Origin: an uncultured Bacteroides sp.
Lineage (GTDB): Bacteria > Bacteroidota > Bacteroidia > Bacteroidales > Bacteroidaceae
DNA length: 64,000 nt
Assembly (NCBI GenBank): GCA_947038155.1
Contig: CAMQVH010000004.1
Coordinates: forward strand, 1-64,000
Reading direction: 5' to 3'
The translations under genes were made by a program, and so were the position numbers. Below, piece after piece: positions 1 through 8,900 of the stretch (position 1 is its first letter; each line of letters begins with the position of its first letter). The notes under the pieces are model-generated. The model saw only the letters and a list, made by a program, of their open reading frames with translations. It was not told the DNA's origin and searched no databases.

Positions 1-53
1 CGTTTCAGGTGCGTGTGTCGAGAGGCATGCAGGTTCGAGTCCTGTTCTGGGCA
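1..53 (+). tRNA. tRNA-Leu (CAG), 5' end cut by the window edge
   Basis: The sequence starts inside the anticodon arm. The 7-nt loop at 4-10 carries CAG at 6-8, and the visible stem bases 1-3 pair with 11-13. A long variable arm follows (16-19 pairs with 24-27 around a GAGA loop), which is the class II shape of leucine tRNA. The T stem 29-33/41-45 encloses TTCGAGT, and 46-52 is the 3' acceptor strand with A53 as discriminator. CCA is not encoded. The 5' part lies outside the window. Confidence 0.85.
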
Positions 54-91
54 CAAGAAATTCAGGTTTCTGAATGGAGAAAATTTAGTTT

Positions 92-164
92 GCGGAAATA
101 GCTCAGTTGGTAGAGCATAACCTTGCCAAGGTTAGGGTCGCGAGTTCGAGTCTCGTTTTCCGCT
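92..164 (+). tRNA. tRNA-Gly (GCC)
   Basis: A complete cloverleaf is visible. The acceptor strands 92-98 and 157-163 pair fully, the D arm has GCTC/GAGC, the anticodon loop is TTGCCAA with GCC, and the T stem 140-144/152-156 encloses TTCGAGT. The discriminator is T164 and CCA is not encoded. It lies 38 bp after the tRNA-Leu and before a terminator, so the two are probably co-transcribed. Confidence 0.95.
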
Positions 165-173
165 CAGAGTAGT

Positions 174-209
174 GAGGTTGTCAGTCGATAAGATTGGCAA
201 CCTCTTTTT
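174..209 (+). terminator. Rho-independent terminator of the tRNA operon
   Basis: A 9-bp stem (GAGGTTGTC at 174-182 with GGCAACCTC at 196-204, one G-T pair) is followed by five T residues. It lies between tRNA-Gly and nagA and explains why a TTG-started extension of nagA at 194 is not credible. Confidence 0.85.
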
Positions 210-292
210 GTAATTACAAAAGTCGGTGTACTTCCCCCAAAAAGAGTGTCATCGACTTACACAGACCTATAATTAATTTAAGAACTTGTGAT

Positions 293-1459
293 ATGTTAAC
301 ACAAATCATTAATGCACGCATCCTCACCCCTCAGGGCTGGTTGAAGGATGGGTCCGTACTTATTCGTGATCATAAAATTCTGGAAGTGACTAACTGCGAC
401 CTGGCGGTTATCGGAGCAAAACTGATTGATGCCAAGGGCATGTATATCGTTCCGGGAGGAGTAGAAATTCATGTTCATGGCGGTGGTGGAAGAGACTTTA
501 TGGAAGGAACGGAAGACGCTTTCCGGACAGCGATTAAAGCTCACATGCAACACGGAACTACCAGTATTTTCCCCACACTTTCTTCTTCTACTATTCCTAT
601 GATCCGTGCAGCCGCAGAGACAACCGAAAAGATGATGGCAGAGCCGGACAGTCCCGTACTCGGACTGCATCTGGAAGGACATTATTTCAATATGGAGATG
701 GCAGGCGGACAGATTCCGGAGAATATCAAAAATCCTGATCCGGAAGAATATATCCCTTTGCTGGAAGAAACCCGTTGCATCAAACGTTGGGATGCGGCAC
801 CGGAACTTCCGGGTGCCATGCAGTTCGGAAAGTATATCACCGCAAAAGGCGTATTGGCATCTGTAGGACATACGCAGGCTGAATTTGAGGATATCCAGAC
901 TGCTTATGAGGCAGGATATACGCATGCTACCCATTTCTACAATGCCATGCCCGGATTTCACAAACGGAAGGAATATAAGTATGAAGGTACGGTAGAAAGT
1001 ATTTATTTGATTGATGATATGACAGTGGAAGTCGTGGCCGATGGCATTCATGTGCCTCCTACCATTCTTCGTCTGGTCTATAAGATAAAAGGAGTGGAGC
1101 GTACGTGTCTGATCACTGATGCGCTGGCTTGTGCGGCAAGTGACAGTAAGACTGCTTTTGATCCGCGTGTCATTATCGAAGACGGTGTGTGCAAACTGGC
1201 AGACCGCTCTGCATTGGCAGGAAGTGTGGCGACGATGGACCGTCTGATCCGTACGATGGTGCAGAATGCTGAAATTCCTTTGGCGGATGCTGTGAGGATG
1301 GCTTCCGAGACTCCGGCCCGTATTATGGGAGTGCTCGATCGTAAAGGTACATTGGAACGTGGTAAGGACGCGGATATGATTGCTTTGGATAGAGATCTGA
1401 ATGTAAGAGCGGTCTGGGCGATGGGACAATTAGTAGAAGGCACGAACAAGTTATTTTAA
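293..1459 (+). CDS. nagA: N-acetylglucosamine-6-phosphate deacetylase, copy 1
   Basis: This amidohydrolase removes the acetyl group from GlcNAc-6-phosphate in the cytoplasm, feeding amino sugars from host glycans or peptidoglycan into glucosamine-6-phosphate. Landmarks are the HxH pair at residues 60 and 62 followed by GGGG, the metal-ligand Glu at 128, His 193 (GHT), His 214 (THFYNAM) and the catalytic Asp at 276 (ITDAL). The ATG at 293 was chosen because it aligns exactly with the start of the next gene; a TTG at 194 would fall inside the tRNA terminator. The length is 388 residues, normal for NagA. Oddity: the usual EGP after the metal Glu is EGH here (His 130), while copy 2 keeps EGP. It is 18 bp upstream of copy 2, so the two are one operon. 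The family call is firm; whether both copies use the same substrate is open. Confidence 0.9.
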   Translation: MLTQIINARILTPQGWLKDGSVLIRDHKILEVTNCDLAVIGAKLIDAKGMYIVPGGVEIHVHGGGGRDFMEGTEDAFRTAIKAHMQHGTTSIFPTLSSSTIPMIRAAAETTEKMMAEPDSPVLGLHLEGHYFNMEMAGGQIPENIKNPDPEEYIPLLEETRCIKRWDAAPELPGAMQFGKYITAKGVLASVGHTQAEFEDIQTAYEAGYTHATHFYNAMPGFHKRKEYKYEGTVESIYLIDDMTVEVVADGIHVPPTILRLVYKIKGVERTCLITDALACAASDSKTAFDPRVIIEDGVCKLADRSALAGSVATMDRLIRTMVQNAEIPLADAVRMASETPARIMGVLDRKGTLERGKDADMIALDRDLNVRAVWAMGQLVEGTNKLF

Positions 1460-1477
1460 CGACTAAAAAAGAAAACG

Positions 1478-2650
1478 ATGTTAACTCAGATAATCAACGG
1501 AAGAATACTTACTCCGCAAGGCTGGCTGAAAGACGGCTCTGTATTGATTTGTGATGGAAAAATATTAGAGGTAACCAACAGTGATCTGGCTGTTATCGGT
1601 GCAACAGTGATTGATGCCAGAGGAATGACGATCGTACCGGGATTTGTCAGCATGCATGCGCATGGTGGCGGCGGGCATGATTTTACCGAAGCAACGGAGG
1701 AGGCTTTCCGTATTGCAGCAACTGCTCATTTGAAGCATGGAGCTACCGGCATATTTCCTACTTTGTCATCTACTTCGTTTGAGAGGATATATCAGGCGGT
1801 CGATGTTTGCGAGAAGCTGATGAAGGAACCGGAGTCACCGATTCTAGGTCTGCATATCGAAGGGCCTTATCTGAATCCGAAGATGGCAGGAAGCCAGTAT
1901 GACGGTTTTCTGAAAACTCCCGATGCTAATGAATATATGCCGCTGTTGGAGCATACTTCCTGCATCAAGCGCTGGGATATCAGTCCCGAATTGCATGGAG
2001 CGCATGATTTTGCAAAATACACTCGTTCCAAGGGGATCATGACTGCCGTTACTCATACGGAAGCTGAATATGATGAGATTAAGGCGGCGTATGCGGTAGG
2101 ATTCTCGCATGCTGCTCATTTCTATAATGCGATGCCCGGTTTTCACAAACGTCGCGAATATAAATATGAAGGTACGGTAGAAAGTGTATATCTGACAGAT
2201 GGAATGACGGTAGAAGTTATCGCAGATGGTATCCACTTACCTGCTACTATTCTGAAACTGGTTTATAAACTGAAAGGAGTAGAGAATACATGTCTGGTGA
2301 CTGATGCGTTGGCTTATGCTGCCAATGAAGGGAACGAGCCGATTGATCCGCGTTATATTATTGAGGACGGAGTATGTAAGATGGCGGATCATTCTGCATT
2401 AGCCGGTAGCCTGGCGACTATGGATGTGTTGGTTCGTACGATGGTGAAGAAAGCGAGTATTCCTTTGGAAGATGCCGTGCGTATGGCTTCCGAAACTCCT
2501 GCCCGTCTGATTGGTGTGAGCGATCGGAAAGGGGCATTGTCTAAAGGTAAAGATGCTGATATTGTGATACTTGATAAGGAATTGAATGTGCGGTGTGTCT
2601 GGTCGATGGGAAAAGTTGTTCCAGGGACTGATAGGTTGCTGCATAAATGA
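1478..2650 (+). CDS. nagA: N-acetylglucosamine-6-phosphate deacetylase, copy 2
   Basis: A 390-residue paralogue of the preceding gene, about two thirds identical by eye and collinear over its whole length. It keeps the HxH-GGGG site (residues 60 and 62), the Glu in LHIEGPYLN near 128, His in THTEAE, His in AHFYNAM and Asp in VTDAL. All metal and catalytic positions therefore look intact, and the EGP motif is canonical, unlike copy 1. The proteins probably share the cytoplasmic GlcNAc-6-P deacetylation step, perhaps with different preferences among N-acetylated sugar phosphates. Transcription with copy 1 is implied by the 18-bp gap. A CRISPR-like element and a strong hairpin follow. Confidence 0.9.
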   Translation: MLTQIINGRILTPQGWLKDGSVLICDGKILEVTNSDLAVIGATVIDARGMTIVPGFVSMHAHGGGGHDFTEATEEAFRIAATAHLKHGATGIFPTLSSTSFERIYQAVDVCEKLMKEPESPILGLHIEGPYLNPKMAGSQYDGFLKTPDANEYMPLLEHTSCIKRWDISPELHGAHDFAKYTRSKGIMTAVTHTEAEYDEIKAAYAVGFSHAAHFYNAMPGFHKRREYKYEGTVESVYLTDGMTVEVIADGIHLPATILKLVYKLKGVENTCLVTDALAYAANEGNEPIDPRYIIEDGVCKMADHSALAGSLATMDVLVRTMVKKASIPLEDAVRMASETPARLIGVSDRKGALSKGKDADIVILDKELNVRCVWSMGKVVPGTDRLLHK

Positions 2651-2681
2651 TAAGTGTTATCTGTTTAATGATATTTTAATT

Positions 2682-2829
2682 ATAGGACATCGCATGGAAT
2701 TGAAATATCATACCTTCTAGCTGTTCCATGGCTTTATTTTGTATTAATTGTACCTTGTGGAATTGAAACAAGCTCTAGGTGCAGTGAAGGCATTAACCTT
2801 CCAAGTATTAATTGTACCTGATGTCCTAT
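2682..2829 (+). CRISPR. Degenerate two-spacer CRISPR-like element with split outer repeats
   Basis: One full 29-nt repeat-like unit lies at 2741-2769: GTATTAATTGTACCT at 2741-2755, then TG, then TGGAATTGAAAC at 2758-2769. The 3' part TGGAATTGAAA recurs exactly 63 bp upstream (2695-2705), and the 5' part GTATTAATTGTACCT recurs exactly 64 bp downstream (2805-2819). The two intervals between repeat parts (2706-2740 and 2770-2804) are 35 bp each, a normal spacer size. A GAATTGAAAC end is typical of type I/III repeats. The missing halves of the outer repeats are replaced by a 10-bp inverted repeat, ATAGGACATC at 2682-2691 and GATGTCCTAT at 2820-2829. No cas gene is in the window. The strand and the CRISPR identity are inferred; a structured RNA with repeated helical motifs is the main alternative. 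Confidence 0.5.
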
Positions 2830-2839
2830 TTTAAAATAG

Positions 2840-2887
2840 AAAGTCCGAACCTTTAAATTGCAGCAAGCAATTGGGATTCGGACTTTT
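2840..2887. terminator. Long bidirectional terminator hairpin between nagA and thioredoxin
   Basis: The outer stem AAAGTCCGAA pairs with TTCGGACTTT, and the inner stem AATTGC (2856-2861) pairs with GCAATT (2867-2872) around AGCAA. T runs on the plus side and A runs on the other make it usable from both directions. It ends either the nagA transcript or a transcript of the CRISPR-like element, and the convergent thioredoxin gene. Confidence 0.8.
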
Positions 2888-2931
2888 TCAGTAAGAAAAG
2901 TAGTTATGTGAGTACTCTATATTCTATTTTA

Positions 2932-3291
2932 TCATGAAAATAGAGTCGTTTCTATAAGCTCTTTCAATTGAACCTTATTCATTGTACCGAGTTTCATTAT
3001 CGGTTTGCCATTCACCGGACAAAGCAAAAGATTGGGAATTGTCCGAATCTTGAATGCGCTTTCCAGTTCCTCTTCCTGATCGACGTCTACTTTATAAATG
3101 TCCAGTCTCCCTTTATATTCTTCTGCTAATTGGTCCAATATGGGTGATAATGCCTTGCAATAACCACACCATGGAGCATGAAAATCGACTAAACAAGGTT
3201 TATCCCCTTTATATTCCCAATTATCCGGATAAGATTGATAATCAGCAACTTTTTCAACAAAACTTTCTTTGGTTAAATCTATAATTTTCAT
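2932..3291 (-). CDS. Thioredoxin with a WCGYC active site
   Basis: A 119-residue single-domain thioredoxin with no signal peptide, so a cytoplasmic thiol-disulphide reductase is expected. The active site is W41-C42-G43-Y44-C45, where Tyr replaces the usual Pro; this substitution is expected to alter the redox potential. The cis-Pro loop TIPN is at about 84-87. The ATG at 3291 was chosen because AGGAAAT precedes it by a few bases, and because a good -7 box (3332-3339) would lie inside the coding region if an upstream start at 3420 were used. It is monocistronic and convergent with nagA. Confidence 0.88.
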   Translation of the reverse strand: MKIIDLTKESFVEKVADYQSYPDNWEYKGDKPCLVDFHAPWCGYCKALSPILDQLAEEYKGRLDIYKVDVDQEEELESAFKIRTIPNLLLCPVNGKPIMKLGTMNKVQLKELIETTLFS

Positions 3292-3331
3292 ATTTCCTGT
3301 TTTTAATGATTCATTATTTATTTCTACTTTG

Positions 3332-3339
3332 CAAAGATA
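3332..3339 (-). promoter_or_regulatory. -7 promoter box of the thioredoxin gene
   Basis: Reads TATCTTTG on the minus strand, a perfect match to the Bacteroidetes -7 consensus TAnnTTTG, 41 bp upstream of the chosen ATG. No clear -33 TTTG is visible. Confidence 0.6.
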
Positions 3340-3482
3340 GGGGTATGGTAGAGAAAGAGGGATAGCCATTCTTCCTGTTGTGTTTACAATTTTTCCTTTC
3401 CTTAGATATTTTCTAATCAAATTCTAATCTGAAATGAGAGCCTTATAATCGCTTTTATCCAGCCTCTACCGTTGCAGAGTTG

Positions 3483-3490
3483 TACTTTTG
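3483..3490 (+). promoter_or_regulatory. -7 promoter box of the metal efflux operon
   Basis: TACTTTTG matches TAnnTTTG exactly and lies 35 bp before the ATG of the TolC-like gene. No clear TTTG -33 element is seen; such a promoter could depend on an activator such as the nearby response regulator. Confidence 0.65.
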
Positions 3491-3524
3491 TCGGAAAACA
3501 AATTAAGGTAACAAAAAGATTGCG

Positions 3525-4787
3525 ATGAACAGAGCATTTTTATTTTTACTATTTCTTCTATTGGCAGGAAAGATGTGTGCGCAACAGGTTGCAGGCACAT
3601 TGACACTGAAAGAAGCAGAGCAGCGTTTTTTAGAGCGCAATTTATCGTTGATAGCCGAGCGGTACAATATCGACATGGCACAGGCGCAGGTATTACAAGC
3701 CAAATTGTTTGAAAATCCGGTCATTTCGCTGGAACAGAATGTCTACAACCGATTGAACGGGAAGTATTTTGATTTTGGAAAAGAAGGGGAAGCTGTTGTT
3801 GAAATAGAACAGGTGATCCATCTTGCCGGTCAGCGGAATAAGCAAGTCCGGCTGGAAAAAATCAATAAGGAAATAGCTGAATACCAGTTTGAGGAAGTAA
3901 TGCGGACGCTCCGTCAGGAATTGAATGAAAAGTTTGTAGAAGTCTACTTTCTTTCTAAATCCATTGTCATCTATGAAAAGGAAGTAAATTCCCTGCAAGT
4001 ACTTTTGGGCGGAATGAAAGTTCAGCAGGAAAAGGGAAACATCTCTTTAATGGAAATTTCCCGTCTGGAATCGATGCTCTTCTCCTTGAAGAAAGAGAAG
4101 AACGAACGGGAGAGTGATTTACTGACTACCAGGGGAGAACTGAATTTATTACTGAACCTTCCGGAAGATACACAAGTTCAACTCTCATTAGACGAAGAAG
4201 TACTGCAACAACTGGACCTGTCGCAATTATCATTTGCAGACCTGAAAGCAATCATCAATGAACGGCCCGACCAAAAGATTGCCCGAAGCACAGTGAATGC
4301 CTCCCGTGCAAATCTGAAACTACAGAAGTCAATGGCCTTTCCCGAGTTCTCTGTAAAAGGGAATTATGATCGTGTCGGAAACTTTATCAATGACTATTTC
4401 GCGATAGGAGTAAGCCTGTCCGTACCTATCTTCAACCGTAATCAGGGAAATATCAAAGCAGCCCGCTTCAGTATCCAGCAGGCGGGAGTGCAGCAGGAAT
4501 ATGCTGCCAATCGTGCCGATATGGAACTCTTCACCGCTTATACATCTCTGGAAAAAGCGACTCAACTCTATCAATCCACTAATACGGACCTGGAACGTAA
4601 CTTCGAGAAATTGATCACAGGAGTCAATGAGAATTTCACCAGAAAGAATATCAGCCTGCTGGAATTTATCGATTATTATGACAGCTATAAAGAAACCTGC
4701 ATCCAACTATACGAGATAAAGAAAAACGTATTTCTCGCTATGGAAAACCTGAATACAGTTGTCGGACAAAATGTATTGAACTACTAA
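3525..4787 (+). CDS. TolC-family outer membrane efflux protein (CusC/CzcC type)
   Basis: A 420-residue protein with an N-terminal signal peptide (hydrophobic LFLLFLLLAG, cleavage expected near CAQQ). It has long helical stretches and the duplicated hairpin organisation of TolC channel proteins: a first repeat beginning LTLKEAEQRFLERN and a second containing FPEFSVKGNYDRVG and SVPIFNRNQGN. It should form the outer membrane exit duct of the RND pump encoded just downstream. The next gene starts 13 bp after its stop, so transcription and assembly are shared. It lacks a lipobox, so it is probably not lipidated, unlike some CusC proteins. Confidence 0.9.
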   Translation: MNRAFLFLLFLLLAGKMCAQQVAGTLTLKEAEQRFLERNLSLIAERYNIDMAQAQVLQAKLFENPVISLEQNVYNRLNGKYFDFGKEGEAVVEIEQVIHLAGQRNKQVRLEKINKEIAEYQFEEVMRTLRQELNEKFVEVYFLSKSIVIYEKEVNSLQVLLGGMKVQQEKGNISLMEISRLESMLFSLKKEKNERESDLLTTRGELNLLLNLPEDTQVQLSLDEEVLQQLDLSQLSFADLKAIINERPDQKIARSTVNASRANLKLQKSMAFPEFSVKGNYDRVGNFINDYFAIGVSLSVPIFNRNQGNIKAARFSIQQAGVQQEYAANRADMELFTAYTSLEKATQLYQSTNTDLERNFEKLITGVNENFTRKNISLLEFIDYYDSYKETCIQLYEIKKNVFLAMENLNTVVGQNVLNY

Positions 4788-4800
4788 TAAACCGACCAAT

Positions 4801-5937
4801 ATGAAACGATTAAAGATTACAATCCATAAATTATCAAAGACTATGAACTGGAATAAATTCCTTCCTTGTATATTGTTTGGCAGCCTTTTGGGAGCATGCT
4901 CCGGAAAAGGAGAACAACCCAAAGTAGAACCGACTACACTATGCCTGACGGACAGCCTGCTGAGAATTGTATCTGTCGATACCGTGCACGTATGTGAAGT
5001 GGTAGATGAACTAACATTGAATGGACGGGTCACTTTCAATCAGGATCAGGTGGCAAATGTGTATCCGATGTTCGGAGGAACCGTGACGGAACTGCGTGCC
5101 GAAATAGGAGACTTTGTTCACAAAGGAGAAGTGCTGGCAGTGATCCGTAGCGGGGAAGTGGCGGATTATGAGAAACAATTGAAAGAAGCTGAACAACAAC
5201 TCTTGCTGGCTCGGCGGAATATGGATGCCACACAGGATATGTACGCTTCCGGTATGGCATCGGATAAAGATGTACTTCAGGCCAAGCAGGAACTGGCAAG
5301 TGCGGAAGCGGAAGAAAGACGAATCAAAGAAATATTCTCCATTTATCACTTCTCCGGAAATGCTTTTTATCAGCTCAAATCTCCCGTATCAGGCTTTATT
5401 GTGGAAAAGCAGATCAGCAGGGATATGCAGCTGCGCCCCGACCAGGGGGATGCGCTGTTTACGATTTCCGGTCTGTCCGATGTATGGGTGATGGCGGATG
5501 TGTATGAAAGTGATATTAGTAAGGTTTCCGAGGGAGCTGACGTCCGTATCTCGACTTTGGCATATCCGGAAAGGACATTTACAGGTACGATCGACAAGGT
5601 CTATCATCTGCTGGACAGTGAAAGCAAGACAATGAGCGTACGCATCAAACTGAAAAACGAAGATTACCTGCTGAAGCCGGGTATGTTTACAAACGTGAGC
5701 GTAAAATGTAAGGCGGAAGATACTTCCATGCCTCGTATCGACTCCCATGCGCTGGTATTCGAGGGAGGAAAGAATTATGTGGTCACAGTAGAGCCTGACC
5801 AGCGTCTGAAGATAAAGGAAGTAGACGTTTATAAACAGTTGAGCAAGGAATGTTATGTCCGTTCCGGTCTTTCCGAAGGAGACAGGGTACTGAATAATAA
5901 TGTATTGTTAGTGTATAATGCTTTGAATGCGGATTAA
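4801..5937 (+). CDS. RND efflux periplasmic adaptor (HlyD/CusB family lipoprotein)
   Basis: A membrane fusion protein of 378 residues linking the inner membrane CzcA-like pump to the TolC-like channel. An LGAC lipobox with a hydrophobic segment precedes a divided barrel-sandwich domain (first half GTVTELRAEIGDFVHKG, second half LKSPVSGFIVEKQI). Between them is a coiled hairpin (about residues 120-180), and a beta-barrel domain follows (VWVMADVYESDISKV onward). The ATG at 4801 gives a long n-region; the ATG at 4843 (MNWNKFLPC) gives a more ordinary lipoprotein signal and may be the real start. The product should be anchored in the periplasmic face by its lipidated Cys. It belongs to a three-gene efflux operon. 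Confidence 0.9.
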   Translation: MKRLKITIHKLSKTMNWNKFLPCILFGSLLGACSGKGEQPKVEPTTLCLTDSLLRIVSVDTVHVCEVVDELTLNGRVTFNQDQVANVYPMFGGTVTELRAEIGDFVHKGEVLAVIRSGEVADYEKQLKEAEQQLLLARRNMDATQDMYASGMASDKDVLQAKQELASAEAEERRIKEIFSIYHFSGNAFYQLKSPVSGFIVEKQISRDMQLRPDQGDALFTISGLSDVWVMADVYESDISKVSEGADVRISTLAYPERTFTGTIDKVYHLLDSESKTMSVRIKLKNEDYLLKPGMFTNVSVKCKAEDTSMPRIDSHALVFEGGKNYVVTVEPDQRLKIKEVDVYKQLSKECYVRSGLSEGDRVLNNNVLLVYNALNAD

Positions 5938-5952
5938 AAATCAGAGAATAGT

Positions 5953-8900
5953 ATGCATAAATTCATAGATAATATAGTAGCCTTCTCGCTGAAGAATAAG
6001 TTCTTTATATTCTTCTGTACGGTGATTGCCGTTATAGCCGGAGCCGTCTCATTCAAACATACGCCGATAGATGCCTTTCCGGATGTAACGAATACAAAAG
6101 TGACGATCATCACGCAATGGGCGGGCCGTAGTGCGGAAGAAGTGGAGAAATTTATCACGATTCCCATCGAGATAGCCATGAATCCCGTACAGAAGAAAAC
6201 GGATATTCGTTCGACAACTCTTTTCGGACTTTCTGTGATCAATGTAATGTTCGAAGATCGTGTTGATGACTTTACAGCCCGTCAGCAAGTCTACAATTTG
6301 CTGAATGATGCCGATCTGCCCGAAGGCGTGACTCCCGAAGTACAGCCTTTGTACGGACCTACCGGAGAAATCTATCGCTACACCCTGCGCAGTGAAAAAC
6401 GTAGTGTACGGGATCTGAAAACGATTCAGGACTGGGTGATCGAACGAAATCTCCGTTCGGTATCAGGTGTAGCCGATATCGTCAGTTTCGGTGGCGAGGT
6501 GAAGACATTCGAAGTGAGCGTGAATCCTCATCAGCTGATTAATTATGGAATTACCTCTCTCGAACTTTATGACGCGATAGCCAAAAGTAATATCAATGTA
6601 GGAGGAGATGTCATCACAAAAAGTTCTCAGGCATACGTAGTCCGGGGAATCGGTTTGATAAACGACCTGGATGAATTGCGAAACATCGTAGTGAAGAACA
6701 TCAACGGAACGCCGATTCTCGTAAAGAACCTGGCAGATGTTCACGAATCCTGCCTGCCCCGCCTCGGACAAGTGGGACGAATGGATGAGAACGATGTCGT
6801 TCAGGGAATTGTGGTGATGCGTAAAGGGGAGAACCCCGGTGAAGTCATTGCAAATCTGAAAGATAAGATAGAAGAACTGAATCAGAATGTACTTCCTGAA
6901 GATGTACGGATAGTACCGTTCTATGACCGGGAGGACCTGGTGAATCTGGCGGTAAAAACGGTGACCCATAATCTGATTGAAGGAATATTGCTGGTTACGT
7001 TTATTGTGTTAATCTTCATGGCAGATTGGCGGACAACCGTGATTGTTGCGGTGATTATTCCATTAGCTTTGTTATTCGCATTTATTTGTTTACGCGTGAT
7101 GGGGATGTCTGCCAATCTGCTTTCTATGGGAGCCATTGACTTTGGTATTATTATCGATGGGGCAGTGGTGATGGTGGAAGGTGTGTTTGTCGCTTTGGAC
7201 AAGAAGGCGAAAGAGGTGGGAATGCCCGCATTCAATGTGATGTCCAAGATGGGGCTGATCCGTCACACCGCCAAGGATAAGGCAAAAGCGGTATTTTTCT
7301 CCAAACTGATCATCATTACTGCCTTAATTCCTATCTTTTCTTTTCAGAAAGTGGAAGGAAAAATGTTCTCACCTTTGGCATATACATTGGGTTTTGCCTT
7401 GCTGGGTGCACTTATTTTCACATTAACGCTGGTTCCCGTCATGTCGTCCATGCTGTTGAAAAAGAATGTACGCGAAAAGAACAACCGCTTTGTTCATTTC
7501 ATCAATCAAAAGTGTACGGCTCTTTTTGATACCTTCTATGCTCATCGCAAGCTGACTATCGGACTGGCAACCGTGGTTGCAGGAGTCGGTTTATGGCTTT
7601 TCTCCTTCCTTGGGACGGAGTTTCTTCCTCAGCTCAACGAAGGTTCGATCTACATCCGTGCTACGCTGCCGCAAAGTATATCGCTGGATGAATCCGTAAC
7701 ACTGGCAAATAAGATGAGAAAGAAACTATTGACTTTCCCCGAAGTGAGACAGGTACTGTCTCAAACCGGGCGTCCCAACGACGGAACGGATGCAACCGGA
7801 TTTTATAATATTGAGTTTCACGTAGATATTTATCCGGAGAAAGACTGGGAAAGCAAGCTGACCAAACTGCAGCTTATCGACAAGATGCAGGACGATTTAT
7901 CCATTTATCCCGGCATTGACTTTAACTTTTCGCAGCCGATTACGGATAATGTGGAAGAAGCGGCCTCCGGTGTAAAAGGTTCTATTGCGGTGAAAGTGTT
8001 CGGTAAGGATTTGTACGAATCGGAAAAACTGGCCGTCCAGATTGATAAGATCTTAAATACCGTGCAGGGAATTGAAGACTTGGGAGTGATTCGCAATATC
8101 GGCCAGCCGGAACTTCGTATCGAACTGAACGAACGTCAGTTGGCACGTTATGGAGTGGCTAAGGAAGATGTTCAGTCTATCATTGAAATGGCTATTGGCG
8201 GGAAGTCAGCTTCGCTGTTGTATGAGGACGAACGGAAATTTAATATCATGGTGAGGTATAGTGAAGAGTTCCGTCAGAATGAAGAGGAGATAGGTAAGAT
8301 ACTGGTTCCGGCGATGGACGGAACGATGGTGCCTATTAAGGAACTGGCAGATATCACTACGATTACAGGACCATTATTGATCTTCCGTGACAACCATGCT
8401 CGTTTCTGTGCTGTCAAGTTCTCGGTGAGAGGACGGGATATGGGTACGGCAGTTGCCGAAGCGCAGAAAAAGGTAAATGCTTCCGTCCATTTACCGGCTG
8501 GATATTCTTTGAAATGGACGGGTGATTTTGAGAATCAGCAGCGTGCTTCGAAACGTCTGGCACAGGTAGTACCTATCAGCATTGCCATTATTTTCATTAT
8601 TCTGTTTATTCTCTTCTCCAATGCAAGAGATGCAGGACTGGTATTGCTGAATGTACCGTTTGCTGCCGTGGGAGGTATCGCAGCCCTTCTGATAACGGGC
8701 TTCAATTTCTCTATATCGGCGGGTATCGGTTTTATCGCTTTGTTCGGTATCTGTATACAGAATGGCGTTATTATGATTTCCGATATCAAGGCAAATCTGA
8801 AACTGGGTTCGCCTTTACAGGAGGCCACAAAAGAAGGAGTCCGTTCACGTATCCGCCCTGTGATAATGACGGCGGCTATGGCAGCTATCGGTCTGTTGCC

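Noticed and set aside
194..292. TTG-initiated N-terminal extension of nagA copy 1
   Set aside because: It would start inside the tRNA terminator stem, and the paralogue starts at the position matching 293.
296..1429. Long open frame on the minus strand opposite nagA copy 1 (377 codons)
   Set aside because: It is an antisense shadow of a clear NagA gene, rich in Ser, His, Cys and Arg with no recognisable domain.
3292..3420. N-terminal extension of thioredoxin
   Set aside because: The added 43 residues have no thioredoxin similarity and would cover the promoter box at 3332-3339.
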